From a virus: 36,652 nt of DNA. The translations under genes and the position numbers were made by a program. The notes beneath the pieces are model-generated. The model saw only the letters and a list, made by a program, of their open reading frames with translations, searched no databases and was not told where the DNA came from. The stretch spans positions 1 to 36,652 of IMG/VR virus record IMGVR_UViG_3300006916_000135, one strand, 5' to 3'. Numbering within the stretch: the first letter of the stretch is position 1; each line of letters starts with the position of its first letter. Positions 14,339 to 21,742 of this stretch are shown in pieces.

Positions 14339-15200
14339 TAATTGGGTAAGAGAAGAAGATGATGTAATTATAGACGGAATGATTGAAGATTTATCTAACG
14401 ATGAAATTGCTATACGCTTGACGGAAACATTTGGTACAGAGTACAGAGAATACCACCAAGATAAAGTCAGAGGTAGAACAGCGACACTAAGAAAACAAAA
14501 TTATCGTAATATACATAGTATAAAAAGATCAACTAAAAGAAGAAAAGCAGGAGAAGTACGTAAGTGGACTGAGGAAGAAATAGAACTTCTTAAAGAACTA
14601 CGTAACGAAGGCTTTACATCTCCTCAAATCTGTAAAGTATTTAATGAAACATTTACAGATACTAGATGGACTCCAAAGATGATTGAAAATTATTTAGCAA
14701 ATAATAATATTTCTAAAAATACTCATCAAGCAAGCAAAGCAGATACTTGGTATGAAGATAATAAATCTAGAATACCAGAGCATATAGAATTTGTTAGATT
14801 TAATAATATTAGAAATATTGATTTTAAATGTATTGAGTGCGGGCATGAGTTTCACAGACCTAATGCAATGACAGAAAGTCCTTGTCCTGCATGTAAATAT
14901 CCTGTTTCAAACTATGTTTATTTATATGATTTTCCCGAGTGGATAAAAGTCGGATTAGCAGTCAACCCAAAAAATCGTCCTACTGGCACATGGGAAAATT
15001 ACGAATTAGTAAAGACATGGAAATTTCCTGATAGACCCAGTGCACAAGAGTTTGAAAAACATACTTTAACCCACTGGAGAGGAAAAGCACAAGCGAGTGT
15101 TCCTGAAATTTTTGACGGATACACAGAATGTTTACAAAAAGAATTTAAAGAAGAAATAATAAAATGGATAGATAAAGAGTATGAAAGTCGCATTAATTGA
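14331..15200 (+). CDS. Myb/HTH + zinc ribbon + GIY-YIG protein, putative homing endonuclease
   Basis: This 289-residue protein is modular. Residues 4-60 and 78-125 are Myb/HTH-like units (NWVREEDDVIIDGMIE; KWTEEEIELLKELRN), 167-188 a zinc ribbon (Cys167, Cys170, Cys185, Cys188), and 194-275 a GIY-YIG-type core: NYVYLYDF (194-201), WIKVGLAV (204-211), Arg216, and Glu239/Glu242 in SAQEFEKHTL, ending near FDGYTECL. DNA-recognition units plus a nicking core is the plan of a free-standing homing endonuclease. It lies between primase and DNA polymerase, conserved genes such elements favour. The C-terminal part resembles the protein at 5981. A host-takeover nuclease is an alternative. Confidence 0.72.
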   Translation: MGNNWVREEDDVIIDGMIEDLSNDEIAIRLTETFGTEYREYHQDKVRGRTATLRKQNYRNIHSIKRSTKRRKAGEVRKWTEEEIELLKELRNEGFTSPQICKVFNETFTDTRWTPKMIENYLANNNISKNTHQASKADTWYEDNKSRIPEHIEFVRFNNIRNIDFKCIECGHEFHRPNAMTESPCPACKYPVSNYVYLYDFPEWIKVGLAVNPKNRPTGTWENYELVKTWKFPDRPSAQEFEKHTLTHWRGKAQASVPEIFDGYTECLQKEFKEEIIKWIDKEYESRIN

Positions 15201-17445
15201 GAGTATACCAACAAGTACAGATTTTAACAAGTATCTTGACTTCGACTTTGATCGTTTTGCACTTTGCAGCGACAGTAGTAAGAAGAAGATACTAAAACGA
15301 GATGTCGATATTGAAATCAATATTGACGATTATGAATGGCTAGTCCTAGTGGGGTCAGAGCCTTTCAAACAATTTACACGCAAGTCTTCAATCACCGAAT
15401 ACAATGGAAAAGTAATTGACGAGAAATTTCTCGGTCTAATCAATCCTGCAATGATTCGATTTAAACCTGAAGCCAAGAAAAGTTTTGAAGAAGCCATCGA
15501 GAGTATCAATGGATATGTCTCTGGTGCGCTAAAAATAGAGAAGTTAGACAATGATAAATGTTATGGGATCACAGATCCAGAAAGTGCTAAAAAGTTTATA
15601 TCAGATGCCATCAAAGCTCCTTACGACTTTGTGGCAATGGACTCAGAGACGTCCGCCCTATATCCAAGAGATGGTTATATGCTTGGTGTGTCTCTTAGCT
15701 ATGAACCTGATCATGGTTGCTACATTCACGCTGACTGCATAGATAGCGAAGTAGAGAAACTTCTACAGGAGTTATTTAACACGAAGAAAGTAGTATTTCA
15801 CAATGCCAAGTTTGATATTGCATGGTTTGAGTATCACTTTGGATTTAAGTTTCCTCGTTTTGAAGACACCATGCTCATGCACTATATGTTCAACGAGAAT
15901 CCTGGCAATCACGGACTAAAAACTCTTGCTATGAAACACACTCCCTATGGGGACTATGAAAAAACACTTGAAGATTGGTCAGAAACTTATCGTAGACAAA
16001 ATGGTATTCTAAAAGATGACTTTGATTATAGCATGATACCATTCGATGTCATGAAGGACTACGCGGCAATGGATGCCGTAGTTACGTTCCTTTTATATCA
16101 AAAAATGTCTGCAGCACTGGTCAAGAACGAAAAACTATACGGCGTCTACACAAATATTTTATTAGAAGGTTGTAGATTTTTGCTCGACATTCAAGATAAC
16201 GGAGTGCCGTTTGACAAAGAAAGACTGGTTGAAGCACAGAGTATCATGTCGAAGCAGATTGATGAAGCAGTGGAAACACTACAGAAACACCCAGCTGTCC
16301 AGCAGTTTATAAAGGACAAAGGTGCTTTCAATCCCAATAGTACTTTACAGTTAAGAGAGTTGTTATTTGATTATGTAGGGCTAGCCCCAACGGGTAAGAA
16401 AACTGGCACGGGTGCAGATAGTACAGATGCGGAAGTTTTACAGACATTGGCAGAGGAGCATGAGATTCCTGGACTCATATTAGAGGTTCGTCAGAAAGTT
16501 AAGATCAAGAATACATATCTTGACAAGATTATTCCAAGTTTAGATCGTGATAGTCGGTTACGAACAAATTTCAATCTGCATGGCACGACTTCAGGGCGAC
16601 TCTCCAGTAGTGGAAAACTGAACATGCAACAGTTGCCTCGTGATAATCCCACCGTGAAAGGTTGCATCAAAGCTGCCGAAGGCAGCCAGATTGTTGCAAT
16701 GGACTTAACAACAGCAGAGGTTTATGTTGCTGCCGTTCTTTCACAAGATATCGGTCTGATGGAAGTGTTTCGATCAGGTGGAAACTTTCACAGTACGATT
16801 GCGAAACAAGTATTTAACCTACCCTGTGAGGTAGAGGATGTAGAGAAATTCTACAAAGAGAAAAGACAACAAGCAAAAGCTGTTACTTTCGGCATCATGT
16901 ATGGTGCTGGACCAAGCAAGATCTCTTGGCAGGTTACAAAGGACAGCGGACAAGAATTTACAGTAGGAGAAGCTACAAAAGTTATTAAAGATTACTTTGC
17001 TGCTTTTCCAAGATTAAAGAAGTGGTTAGATGACAATCAAAAATTTATTTCAGCAAATGCGTTTACTTACAGTATCTTCGGAAGAAAGAGACGATTGCCA
17101 GACGCAAAGTCACAGGACAAAGGAATTGCTTCTCATGCTGTTCGGAGCGGAATCAACTTTCTCGTTCAGTCTGTTGCCTCCGATATCAATCTACTGGGCG
17201 GTATCGACATGCAAAAGTATATTCAACGAACAGGCATGAAAGCAAAGATATTTGCATTGGTTCATGACTCCATACTTGCGGAAGTACCGAATGATGAAGT
17301 CGATCATTACAAAGAAAAACTCGCAGAATACATACAAATGGATCGTGGATGTACAATCCCAGGCTGTCCAGTTGGTTGTGACTTTGAAGTAGGTGAAGAT
17401 TATTCTATGGGAAAATTCACCGCATATTATGATAATACACAGTAG
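15181..17445 (+). CDS. polA: Family A DNA polymerase with 3'-5' exonuclease
   Basis: This 754-residue replicative polymerase resembles the T7 type: no 5' nuclease domain (that is a separate gene at 30200). Exonuclease motifs: Exo I D154-x-E156 (AMDSETSALYP), Exo II FHNAKFDIAWF (206-216), Exo III YAAMDAVVTF (294-303). Polymerase motif A is IVAMDLTTAEVYVAA (504-518) with Asp508 and Glu513; motif B RQQAKAVTFGIMYG (562-575) with Arg562, Lys566, Phe570 and Tyr574; motif C LVHDSILAE (693-701) with Asp696. Phe570 is the equivalent of E. coli Pol I Phe762. Motif A is atypical: the usual S-Q/G-x-E-L-R is T-T-A-E-V-Y. The ATG is 20 bp before the end of the previous gene. Confidence 0.95.
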   Translation: MKVALIESIPTSTDFNKYLDFDFDRFALCSDSSKKKILKRDVDIEINIDDYEWLVLVGSEPFKQFTRKSSITEYNGKVIDEKFLGLINPAMIRFKPEAKKSFEEAIESINGYVSGALKIEKLDNDKCYGITDPESAKKFISDAIKAPYDFVAMDSETSALYPRDGYMLGVSLSYEPDHGCYIHADCIDSEVEKLLQELFNTKKVVFHNAKFDIAWFEYHFGFKFPRFEDTMLMHYMFNENPGNHGLKTLAMKHTPYGDYEKTLEDWSETYRRQNGILKDDFDYSMIPFDVMKDYAAMDAVVTFLLYQKMSAALVKNEKLYGVYTNILLEGCRFLLDIQDNGVPFDKERLVEAQSIMSKQIDEAVETLQKHPAVQQFIKDKGAFNPNSTLQLRELLFDYVGLAPTGKKTGTGADSTDAEVLQTLAEEHEIPGLILEVRQKVKIKNTYLDKIIPSLDRDSRLRTNFNLHGTTSGRLSSSGKLNMQQLPRDNPTVKGCIKAAEGSQIVAMDLTTAEVYVAAVLSQDIGLMEVFRSGGNFHSTIAKQVFNLPCEVEDVEKFYKEKRQQAKAVTFGIMYGAGPSKISWQVTKDSGQEFTVGEATKVIKDYFAAFPRLKKWLDDNQKFISANAFTYSIFGRKRRLPDAKSQDKGIASHAVRSGINFLVQSVASDINLLGGIDMQKYIQRTGMKAKIFALVHDSILAEVPNDEVDHYKEKLAEYIQMDRGCTIPGCPVGCDFEVGEDYSMGKFTAYYDNTQ

Positions 17446-17941
17446 AAAATTAATCTTTATACACATTCCGAAATCGGGTGGAACAAGTATAAAAGAATCT
17501 CTTACAAGAGAGTGGAATCTTGATATACAGTTTGAAAAACTTAGTAATTTTCCGCCTTATATAGAGAAAGACGGATTACAGGCATGGCATTTTAATTACT
17601 GGGATGCCATAGATATTCATCCCGATTATGAATATATAACACAGGTTAGACACCCTGTGAATAGATGGGTAAGTTACTACAAGATGATACGAGAGTTTCA
17701 TAAAGAGCCGTACTCTTTTGAAGAATTTACAGATAAGTTTCTTGGAGTAAGATTTACAACACAACAGTTTAAATGGGTAGGTGAGTGCGAAGTACACCGC
17801 CTTGAAGATAGAACAATATGGAAACGATTGGGTATTCCAGAAAGAAAGGACAATGTAACAACTATTTCAGTTGAAGTATCACAATACCATAGACAAAAAA
17901 TAGAAGAATATTTTAAAGAGGATATGAAAAAATGGTATTAG
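17429..17941 (+). CDS. PAPS-dependent sulfotransferase
   Basis: This protein has the 5'-phosphosulfate loop FIHIPKSGGTS (10-20) and the 3'-phosphate motif VRHPVNRWVSYY (73-84), then HRLEDRTIWKRLGI and a C-terminal YFKEDMKKW, all typical of a Sulfotransfer_2-type enzyme. The frame is open from an ATG at 17393 inside the polymerase gene, but the ATG at 17429 puts the P-loop at residue 10, matching the next gene, and is preferred (170 residues, a short form). It overlaps the polymerase by 17 bp. The downstream gene is a second sulfotransferase, probably a tandem duplicate. Acceptor unknown. Confidence 0.82.
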   Translation: MIIHSRKLIFIHIPKSGGTSIKESLTREWNLDIQFEKLSNFPPYIEKDGLQAWHFNYWDAIDIHPDYEYITQVRHPVNRWVSYYKMIREFHKEPYSFEEFTDKFLGVRFTTQQFKWVGECEVHRLEDRTIWKRLGIPERKDNVTTISVEVSQYHRQKIEEYFKEDMKKWY

Positions 17942-18603
17942 AAGAGCTGAAAACTATATTTATACATATACCAAAGTGTGCAGGAACATCACTAGAGGAT
18001 AGTCTCACAAGAAGATATCCAGCTCTTGGAAATCAACAGATGTGGAACTATAAATTAGAATTTCCAGCAGTATGGCTATATAACTATTTTGTAGATCGTA
18101 CTATTTTAGTTTGTAATAAACATGCAAGAGCAGAAGATTATAGAAAAGCTGGATATGCAGGATATAGGCATGTAGCTCTAGTGAGGCATCCAGTAGCAAG
18201 ATGGGAAAGCATGTTTGGATTTCTCAAATGGAGAAAACTATTAAGTACAAAAATTACATTTGATGAATGGACTGAGAACGCTATATGGGCAATGAAATAC
18301 AATGAGCCAGATGGATTTATAGATAAAATAGAGTGGTGGAAATGGTTAAAACAGTTTCCAACTAATTTAGAGTATCAAGCCTTTATGTTGAAACAAGTAG
18401 ATTTTATTGATAGAGGAACGAGAATCTATCGACTCGAAGATGAGAAAGGAAAAGATGGGGGTATCTGGAAAGATCTAGACTGCTACCACTATCCTTCTCG
18501 TTCTTTACAGACTCCAAAGGAGTTAAAAGTAAAAGCAAATAAATTTATAACTAAAAAGATAGAAAATTATTTTAAGGAAGACTATGAAGAATTTGGATAT
18601 TGA
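17932..18603 (+). CDS. PAPS-dependent sulfotransferase (tandem paralogue)
   Basis: This 223-residue protein starts with an ATG 10 bp before the end of the preceding sulfotransferase. It contains FIHIPKCAGTS (10-20), VRHPVARWESMF (84-95), IYRLEDEKGK and the C-terminal YFKEDYEEFGY. The two tandem enzymes share the N-terminal loop and the Y-F-K-E-D ending but differ in the acceptor-binding middle, which suggests duplication followed by change of substrate. Together with 2431 and 3969 it makes four sulfotransferase-like genes in 16 kb. The donor (PAPS) is expected from the host. Target could be a glycan, lipid or protein tyrosine. Confidence 0.85.
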   Translation: MVLEELKTIFIHIPKCAGTSLEDSLTRRYPALGNQQMWNYKLEFPAVWLYNYFVDRTILVCNKHARAEDYRKAGYAGYRHVALVRHPVARWESMFGFLKWRKLLSTKITFDEWTENAIWAMKYNEPDGFIDKIEWWKWLKQFPTNLEYQAFMLKQVDFIDRGTRIYRLEDEKGKDGGIWKDLDCYHYPSRSLQTPKELKVKANKFITKKIENYFKEDYEEFGY

Positions 18604-18757
18604 GTGGTGGCATCACGACTGTCCTGATAGCGGACCGACTGATACACTGATAGGTCAAGACTGTAACTGGTGTGAGGCAAAAAGCCCAAGTATGTCACCA
18701 AAACAAGTCGAGTTATTAGAGAAGTGGATCTCTGATATAAGCGGGGGAATCGCATAA
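18584..18757 (+). CDS. 57-residue Cys/Trp-containing mini-protein
   Basis: A small gene with AAGGA (18575-18579) just upstream starts at ATG 18584, inside the end of the sulfotransferase. It encodes 57 residues beginning MKNLDIEWWHHDCPD, with DCNWCEAKSP later; Cys13, Cys27 and Cys30 plus His10/His11 could bind zinc. Its TAA overlaps the ATG of the next mini-gene (TAATG). No family recognised. The SD and the stop/start coupling support it as a real gene. Confidence 0.55.
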   Translation: MKNLDIEWWHHDCPDSGPTDTLIGQDCNWCEAKSPSMSPKQVELLEKWISDISGGIA

Positions 18758-18912
18758 TGTGTTATTTGATGTATCATACTGCATGTAAGAAGTGCGGAGA
18801 AGGTATGTATAGCTGCAAGTGTGAAGACGATAATGAATGGTTTGAAGTTGCAAAACAAATGAAAGAGGATATAAATGAATCTGAGCGACAGGGACACAAT
18901 AGTAACAGTTAG
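18757..18912 (+). CDS. 51-residue Cys-rich mini-protein
   Basis: This mini-gene overlaps the stop of the previous one (TAATG). The first half is Cys-rich: Cys2, Cys10, Cys13, Cys20 and Cys22 (HTACKKCGEGMYSCKCEDD), which looks like a small zinc knuckle; the second half is acidic and polar. It ends 37 bp into the QueC-like gene. Two successive Cys-rich mini-proteins ahead of an enzyme cassette are unusual. Function unknown; a metal-binding adaptor or, more speculatively, a peptide substrate of the downstream enzymes. Confidence 0.5.
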   Translation: MCYLMYHTACKKCGEGMYSCKCEDDNEWFEVAKQMKEDINESERQGHNSNS

Positions 18913-19561
18913 TGGAGGCTTTGAGTGCCTTGCTGCTTTATGGTGGTCTGTAAATAAAGGTTTAAAACCTGTTGGAGTTCATTTAAAAAATAATGTTCAT
19001 GGCAATACTGCAAAAGCTTCAGAGTACTGGGCTAGAAAGCAGTGTGAATATTTCAATGTGCCTCTCATAGTTGATGAAATTGAAATACCACAGAAAAATG
19101 CAATCAAGGTTGCAGTATTTCAATGGCAAAGTGCAATACTTCACTTACTTGCAGGCAACGAAAAAGTGGACTGGAAGTATATTGTATGGGGTGCAAATTC
19201 AGAGGATAGCTTTAGGCAGAGAGTTCAGCTAAGATATCCAAGTAAAATGATACAAATGTATCAAAGTGATGCAATAGATGCACACGGAATACACAAAAAA
19301 GTTTTATTGAATAGTCCAATAAACTTATTTCCATTTGAACATCTTACAAAATCAGAAATAGTAGGAATTATTGGCAGAATAGAGCCAAAAACATTAGATC
19401 TAGCTTTTTCTTGTGTAAGAGGTTATCAATTAGTAGAAGAATGGAAAATGTGTGAAAAATGTAATAAATGTGCTGAATGGCAACTTGCTAAACAAATAGC
19501 AGGTCAAGCAAAATTCAGAGTACAAGAAGGATTTGATTATGGCGCTAGTTTCGGTAGTTAA
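18875..19561 (+). CDS. QueC/ExsB-like PP-loop protein with altered ATP motif
   Basis: This 228-residue protein matches QueC (7-cyano-7-deazaguanine synthase) in overall order: N-terminal PP-loop strand (TIVTVSGGFECLA, 8-20), a SP...PFEHLTKSEI segment (147-161), and a C-terminal four-Cys zinc site (Cys180, Cys193, Cys196, Cys199; AFSC...MCEKCNKC). QueC uses ATP and ammonia to turn a carboxylate into a nitrile. The normal PP-loop S-G-G-x-D-S is here S-G-G-F-E-C (13-18), so the ATP chemistry may be changed. No other preQ0 genes (folE, queD, queE) are in the window. QueC-like proteins also occur in non-queuosine contexts such as QatC. It opens an enzyme cassette. Confidence 0.75.
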   Translation: MNLSDRDTIVTVSGGFECLAALWWSVNKGLKPVGVHLKNNVHGNTAKASEYWARKQCEYFNVPLIVDEIEIPQKNAIKVAVFQWQSAILHLLAGNEKVDWKYIVWGANSEDSFRQRVQLRYPSKMIQMYQSDAIDAHGIHKKVLLNSPINLFPFEHLTKSEIVGIIGRIEPKTLDLAFSCVRGYQLVEEWKMCEKCNKCAEWQLAKQIAGQAKFRVQEGFDYGASFGS

Positions 19562-20084
19562 ACATTGGAACGAGTTAACAAAAGATGAACTGTATAGAAT
19601 TATACAGTTAAGAATTGACGGCTTTATAGTTAGAAATAAAGTCTGTTACCAAGATTTGGAGTATTATTACGATGAAAGTCAGGTATATTTTATGTGGTAC
19701 GATACTGTACTGGGCATTGCTCCTCAGCTTATGGTCGGTACAAACTCCTTGTGCGACAGAAAAGTGTTCGTTGGAGACGATGGAACAGAATACAGATATC
19801 CTGCATTCCGCCGACAGGCATGGGAACGAAGCTACAAAGGTGGTTGCTCCACACGTGATCTAATATTAGGTCGAGAAGTAGCAATTAAATATTGGGGTAG
19901 TCCTAACATGATGTTAGAGATTACATATGAAGGTGGTAAACAACCATTTTTGGATTTTGGATGTAAAGAAGTAGGAACAAATGTAGATCCTGCTGGTAGA
20001 GTGAACTGGGTGTTCGTATATGAAGAAAAAAATTTTAAAAATAAAATCGCCTCTGAATTTAGACAAGTATCTAGCAATAGCTAA
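19539..20084 (+). CDS. Putative GNAT-like protein
   Basis: The ATG at 19539 has AAGGA 8 nt upstream; a TTG at 19533 is less likely. The 181-residue product begins with HWNELTKDELYRIIQLRIDGF (partly resembling the ElaA-type GNAT N-terminus, L-x-x-x-E-L-Y-x-x-L-x-L-R) and a YDES...YFMWYD strand, and has a conserved-looking STRDLILGREVAIKYWGSP core. The later half does not show a clear acetyl-CoA loop (R/Q-x-x-G-x-G/A), so acetyltransferase activity is only a suggestion. It overlaps the QueC-like gene by 23 bp and the 2OG gene by 65 bp. Alternative: a novel phage family. Confidence 0.6.
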   Translation: MALVSVVKHWNELTKDELYRIIQLRIDGFIVRNKVCYQDLEYYYDESQVYFMWYDTVLGIAPQLMVGTNSLCDRKVFVGDDGTEYRYPAFRRQAWERSYKGGCSTRDLILGREVAIKYWGSPNMMLEITYEGGKQPFLDFGCKEVGTNVDPAGRVNWVFVYEEKNFKNKIASEFRQVSSNS

Positions 20085-20529
20085 GATCAATCAATACAAG
20101 GCGCATCAGTATTTTCATAAAGACGGAGAACTGATAAATGGATATAAGTATTTTCACTGGATGGAGCCAGAACTAAGAGATTTTGTACATGATCTAGGAC
20201 TAGAAAATTTTCAATGGTCATGGAGATTTGTTTATATAGCTCCTAATACAGAATTACCAATACATAGTGATAAAGGTACTCGATGTGCAGTAAACTTTGT
20301 TTTAACAGGTAAATACCCAATACAGTGGGTAATTGATGAAGGTACACGAGAATTAAATATGTATGAAACTGCAATTCTCGATGTAACTCAACCACATTTT
20401 GTACAGACAGGATGGAATGAAAGAATACTACTAAAGCTGTCTTTTTTAGACGCAGGATTTGAAGAGGTATGTGAAGCATGGTACAATTTCCAATCTTTGC
20501 AATCCACACAGCTGATGTCGACACTATAG
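20020..20529 (+). CDS. 2OG-Fe(II) oxygenase / aspartyl hydroxylase-like
   Basis: This 169-residue protein has a clear facial-triad pattern: H82-x-D84 in ELPIHSDKGTRCAVNF, His126 in VTQPHFVQTG, and Arg135 in ERILLKLSF, on a jelly-roll of strands (FVYIAPNTELP; YPIQWVIDEG). This is the layout of small 2-oxoglutarate oxygenases of the aspartyl-beta-hydroxylase kind. It oxidises an unknown substrate, probably one handled by the neighbouring radical SAM, amidotransferase and glycosyltransferase genes. The start overlaps the previous gene by 65 bp, the longest overlap seen here; no later ATG precedes the core. Third oxygenase of this fold in the window. Confidence 0.7.
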   Translation: MKKKILKIKSPLNLDKYLAIAKINQYKAHQYFHKDGELINGYKYFHWMEPELRDFVHDLGLENFQWSWRFVYIAPNTELPIHSDKGTRCAVNFVLTGKYPIQWVIDEGTRELNMYETAILDVTQPHFVQTGWNERILLKLSFLDAGFEEVCEAWYNFQSLQSTQLMSTL

Positions 20530-20945
20530 ACGGCATCACTTGGATAGAGGATCAAGTACTAGACGATAAAAATATGAGTGGAGAAACACTAGGACTTCGT
20601 CGTTTACAAACTCCAATGAAAAGTATTTATCCACTTAAAATAATGCTAGAAGATGAAGTAGCACTAATGAAGCACCATGGCAAGCATTATATAGATAATT
20701 ATGGTAAAGTCTTCACCTATGTAAAGACTAAAAATGTAAGATTAACTTACTTAAGAATTGCTAGAGTAGTACCAAAAGATATCTGCTCTATAGTGTGGGT
20801 AAAGGATGTACCTTTCCCATTTGAAGAAAAAAGACCTTTGCCACGAGAGGCAAAGTGGGCAGGAGTATTATATAAAAGTGGTATTCCTTGGAAAATTTAC
20901 GAATATACAACAGAAAAGAAAAAGGATACATACAGAAAGTGTTAA
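20478..20945 (+). CDS. Hypothetical protein, unknown family
   Basis: This 155-residue protein overlaps the oxygenase by 52 bp. It contains DDKNMSGETLGLRRL (about 29-43), a HYIDNYGKVFTYVKTK segment (70-85) and a series of beta strands (TYLRIARVV; CSIVWVK), and ends in a Pro/Lys-rich tail. I have a vague sense of similar proteins in marine myoviruses, but cannot name a function. There is no signal peptide. Being inside the cassette, it may bind or present the substrate, but nothing in the sequence shows it. Confidence 0.6.
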   Translation: MVQFPIFAIHTADVDTIDGITWIEDQVLDDKNMSGETLGLRRLQTPMKSIYPLKIMLEDEVALMKHHGKHYIDNYGKVFTYVKTKNVRLTYLRIARVVPKDICSIVWVKDVPFPFEEKRPLPREAKWAGVLYKSGIPWKIYEYTTEKKKDTYRKC

Positions 20946-21742
20946 TACTAATAAACATAGACGTAACAGGACTATGTAACGAAACATGTAATTATTGTCC
21001 TCGTAGTCATGGGTATCCTAATACAAAAGACTATATGTCTGTTGAGTTATTTCAAAAGTTTGTAAATGATGTAAACGCAGAAGGATTTACTGGACATATT
21101 TGTTGGTCTGGTAGAGGAGAAAATAGTTTACATCCAAAGTTTGAAGAAATGGTGAAAATATTACATCATTCAAATAGAAAATATAAAACTCGTATTCTAA
21201 CAAATGGGTACAAGTTAAAGCAGCGTAAGTGGTTATTCAAAAGATTTGATAATGTAATTATGAATACCTATACGCATAGAGGTGATTTTCAATGGCGCAA
21301 AGAGTATTTTACTCATACAATGGCTGGACATCCAGTGCAACACCGCTTTTGGGATCAAAGTGTAAAACCAGAGGAGTGGGCAGTCACTCCAATACAGGTT
21401 CAAAATAGAATAGAAGTTTACAAAGGAATTATTGCTACAGATAATCCAGCGATAAACCTGCCATGTAGCCTACCAGCTACAAAAGCATGGATACACTGGG
21501 ATGGTACAATTCAGTTATGTTGTAATGACTGGACTGATACAAATATATTCGGCAACATTAAAGATGATAATATTTTTGAGGTTTGGCGTACACATCCTAA
21601 ACTACGAGAAATGAGAGAAAATCTAATGAAAGGAAATAGATCTCTATATAACGTATGCTCACGATGCAACAAAAAACATTCTAAACTTGAACATCATAGA
21701 TGGAGAATAATAAATGAAAATAATCAGTTATTACACACCTAA
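20939..21742 (+). CDS. Radical SAM enzyme with SPASM-like domain
   Basis: The N-terminal C-x3-C-x2-C motif (Cys13, Cys17, Cys20 in GLCNETCNYCPRS) binds the 4Fe-4S cluster that splits S-adenosylmethionine. The C-terminal part has the SPASM/twitch pattern: PCSLP, WIHWDGTIQLCCNDW, GNIKDDNIFEVW and CSRCN, with Cys at about 176, 194, 195, 240 and 243 that can hold an auxiliary cluster. SPASM enzymes modify peptides, sugars or other substrates. The frame is open from TTG 20888; GTG 20939 places the cluster motif at residue 13, usual for the family, and is preferred (267 residues). It sits between the 2OG oxygenase region and a glycosyltransferase. It lacks queE-like compactness. Confidence 0.85.
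   Translation: MLILINIDVTGLCNETCNYCPRSHGYPNTKDYMSVELFQKFVNDVNAEGFTGHICWSGRGENSLHPKFEEMVKILHHSNRKYKTRILTNGYKLKQRKWLFKRFDNVIMNTYTHRGDFQWRKEYFTHTMAGHPVQHRFWDQSVKPEEWAVTPIQVQNRIEVYKGIIATDNPAINLPCSLPATKAWIHWDGTIQLCCNDWTDTNIFGNIKDDNIFEVWRTHPKLREMRENLMKGNRSLYNVCSRCNKKHSKLEHHRWRIINENNQLLHT

Noticed and set aside
15181-17445. Polymerase containing its own 5' nuclease domain
   Set aside because: The N-terminus lacks FEN motifs and starts with a T7-like region before the exonuclease; the 5' nuclease is separate at 30200.
18875-21742. A queuosine or archaeosine pathway from QueC-like plus radical SAM genes
   Set aside because: FolE, QueD and TGT-like genes are missing, and the radical SAM protein has a SPASM-like end that QueE does not.
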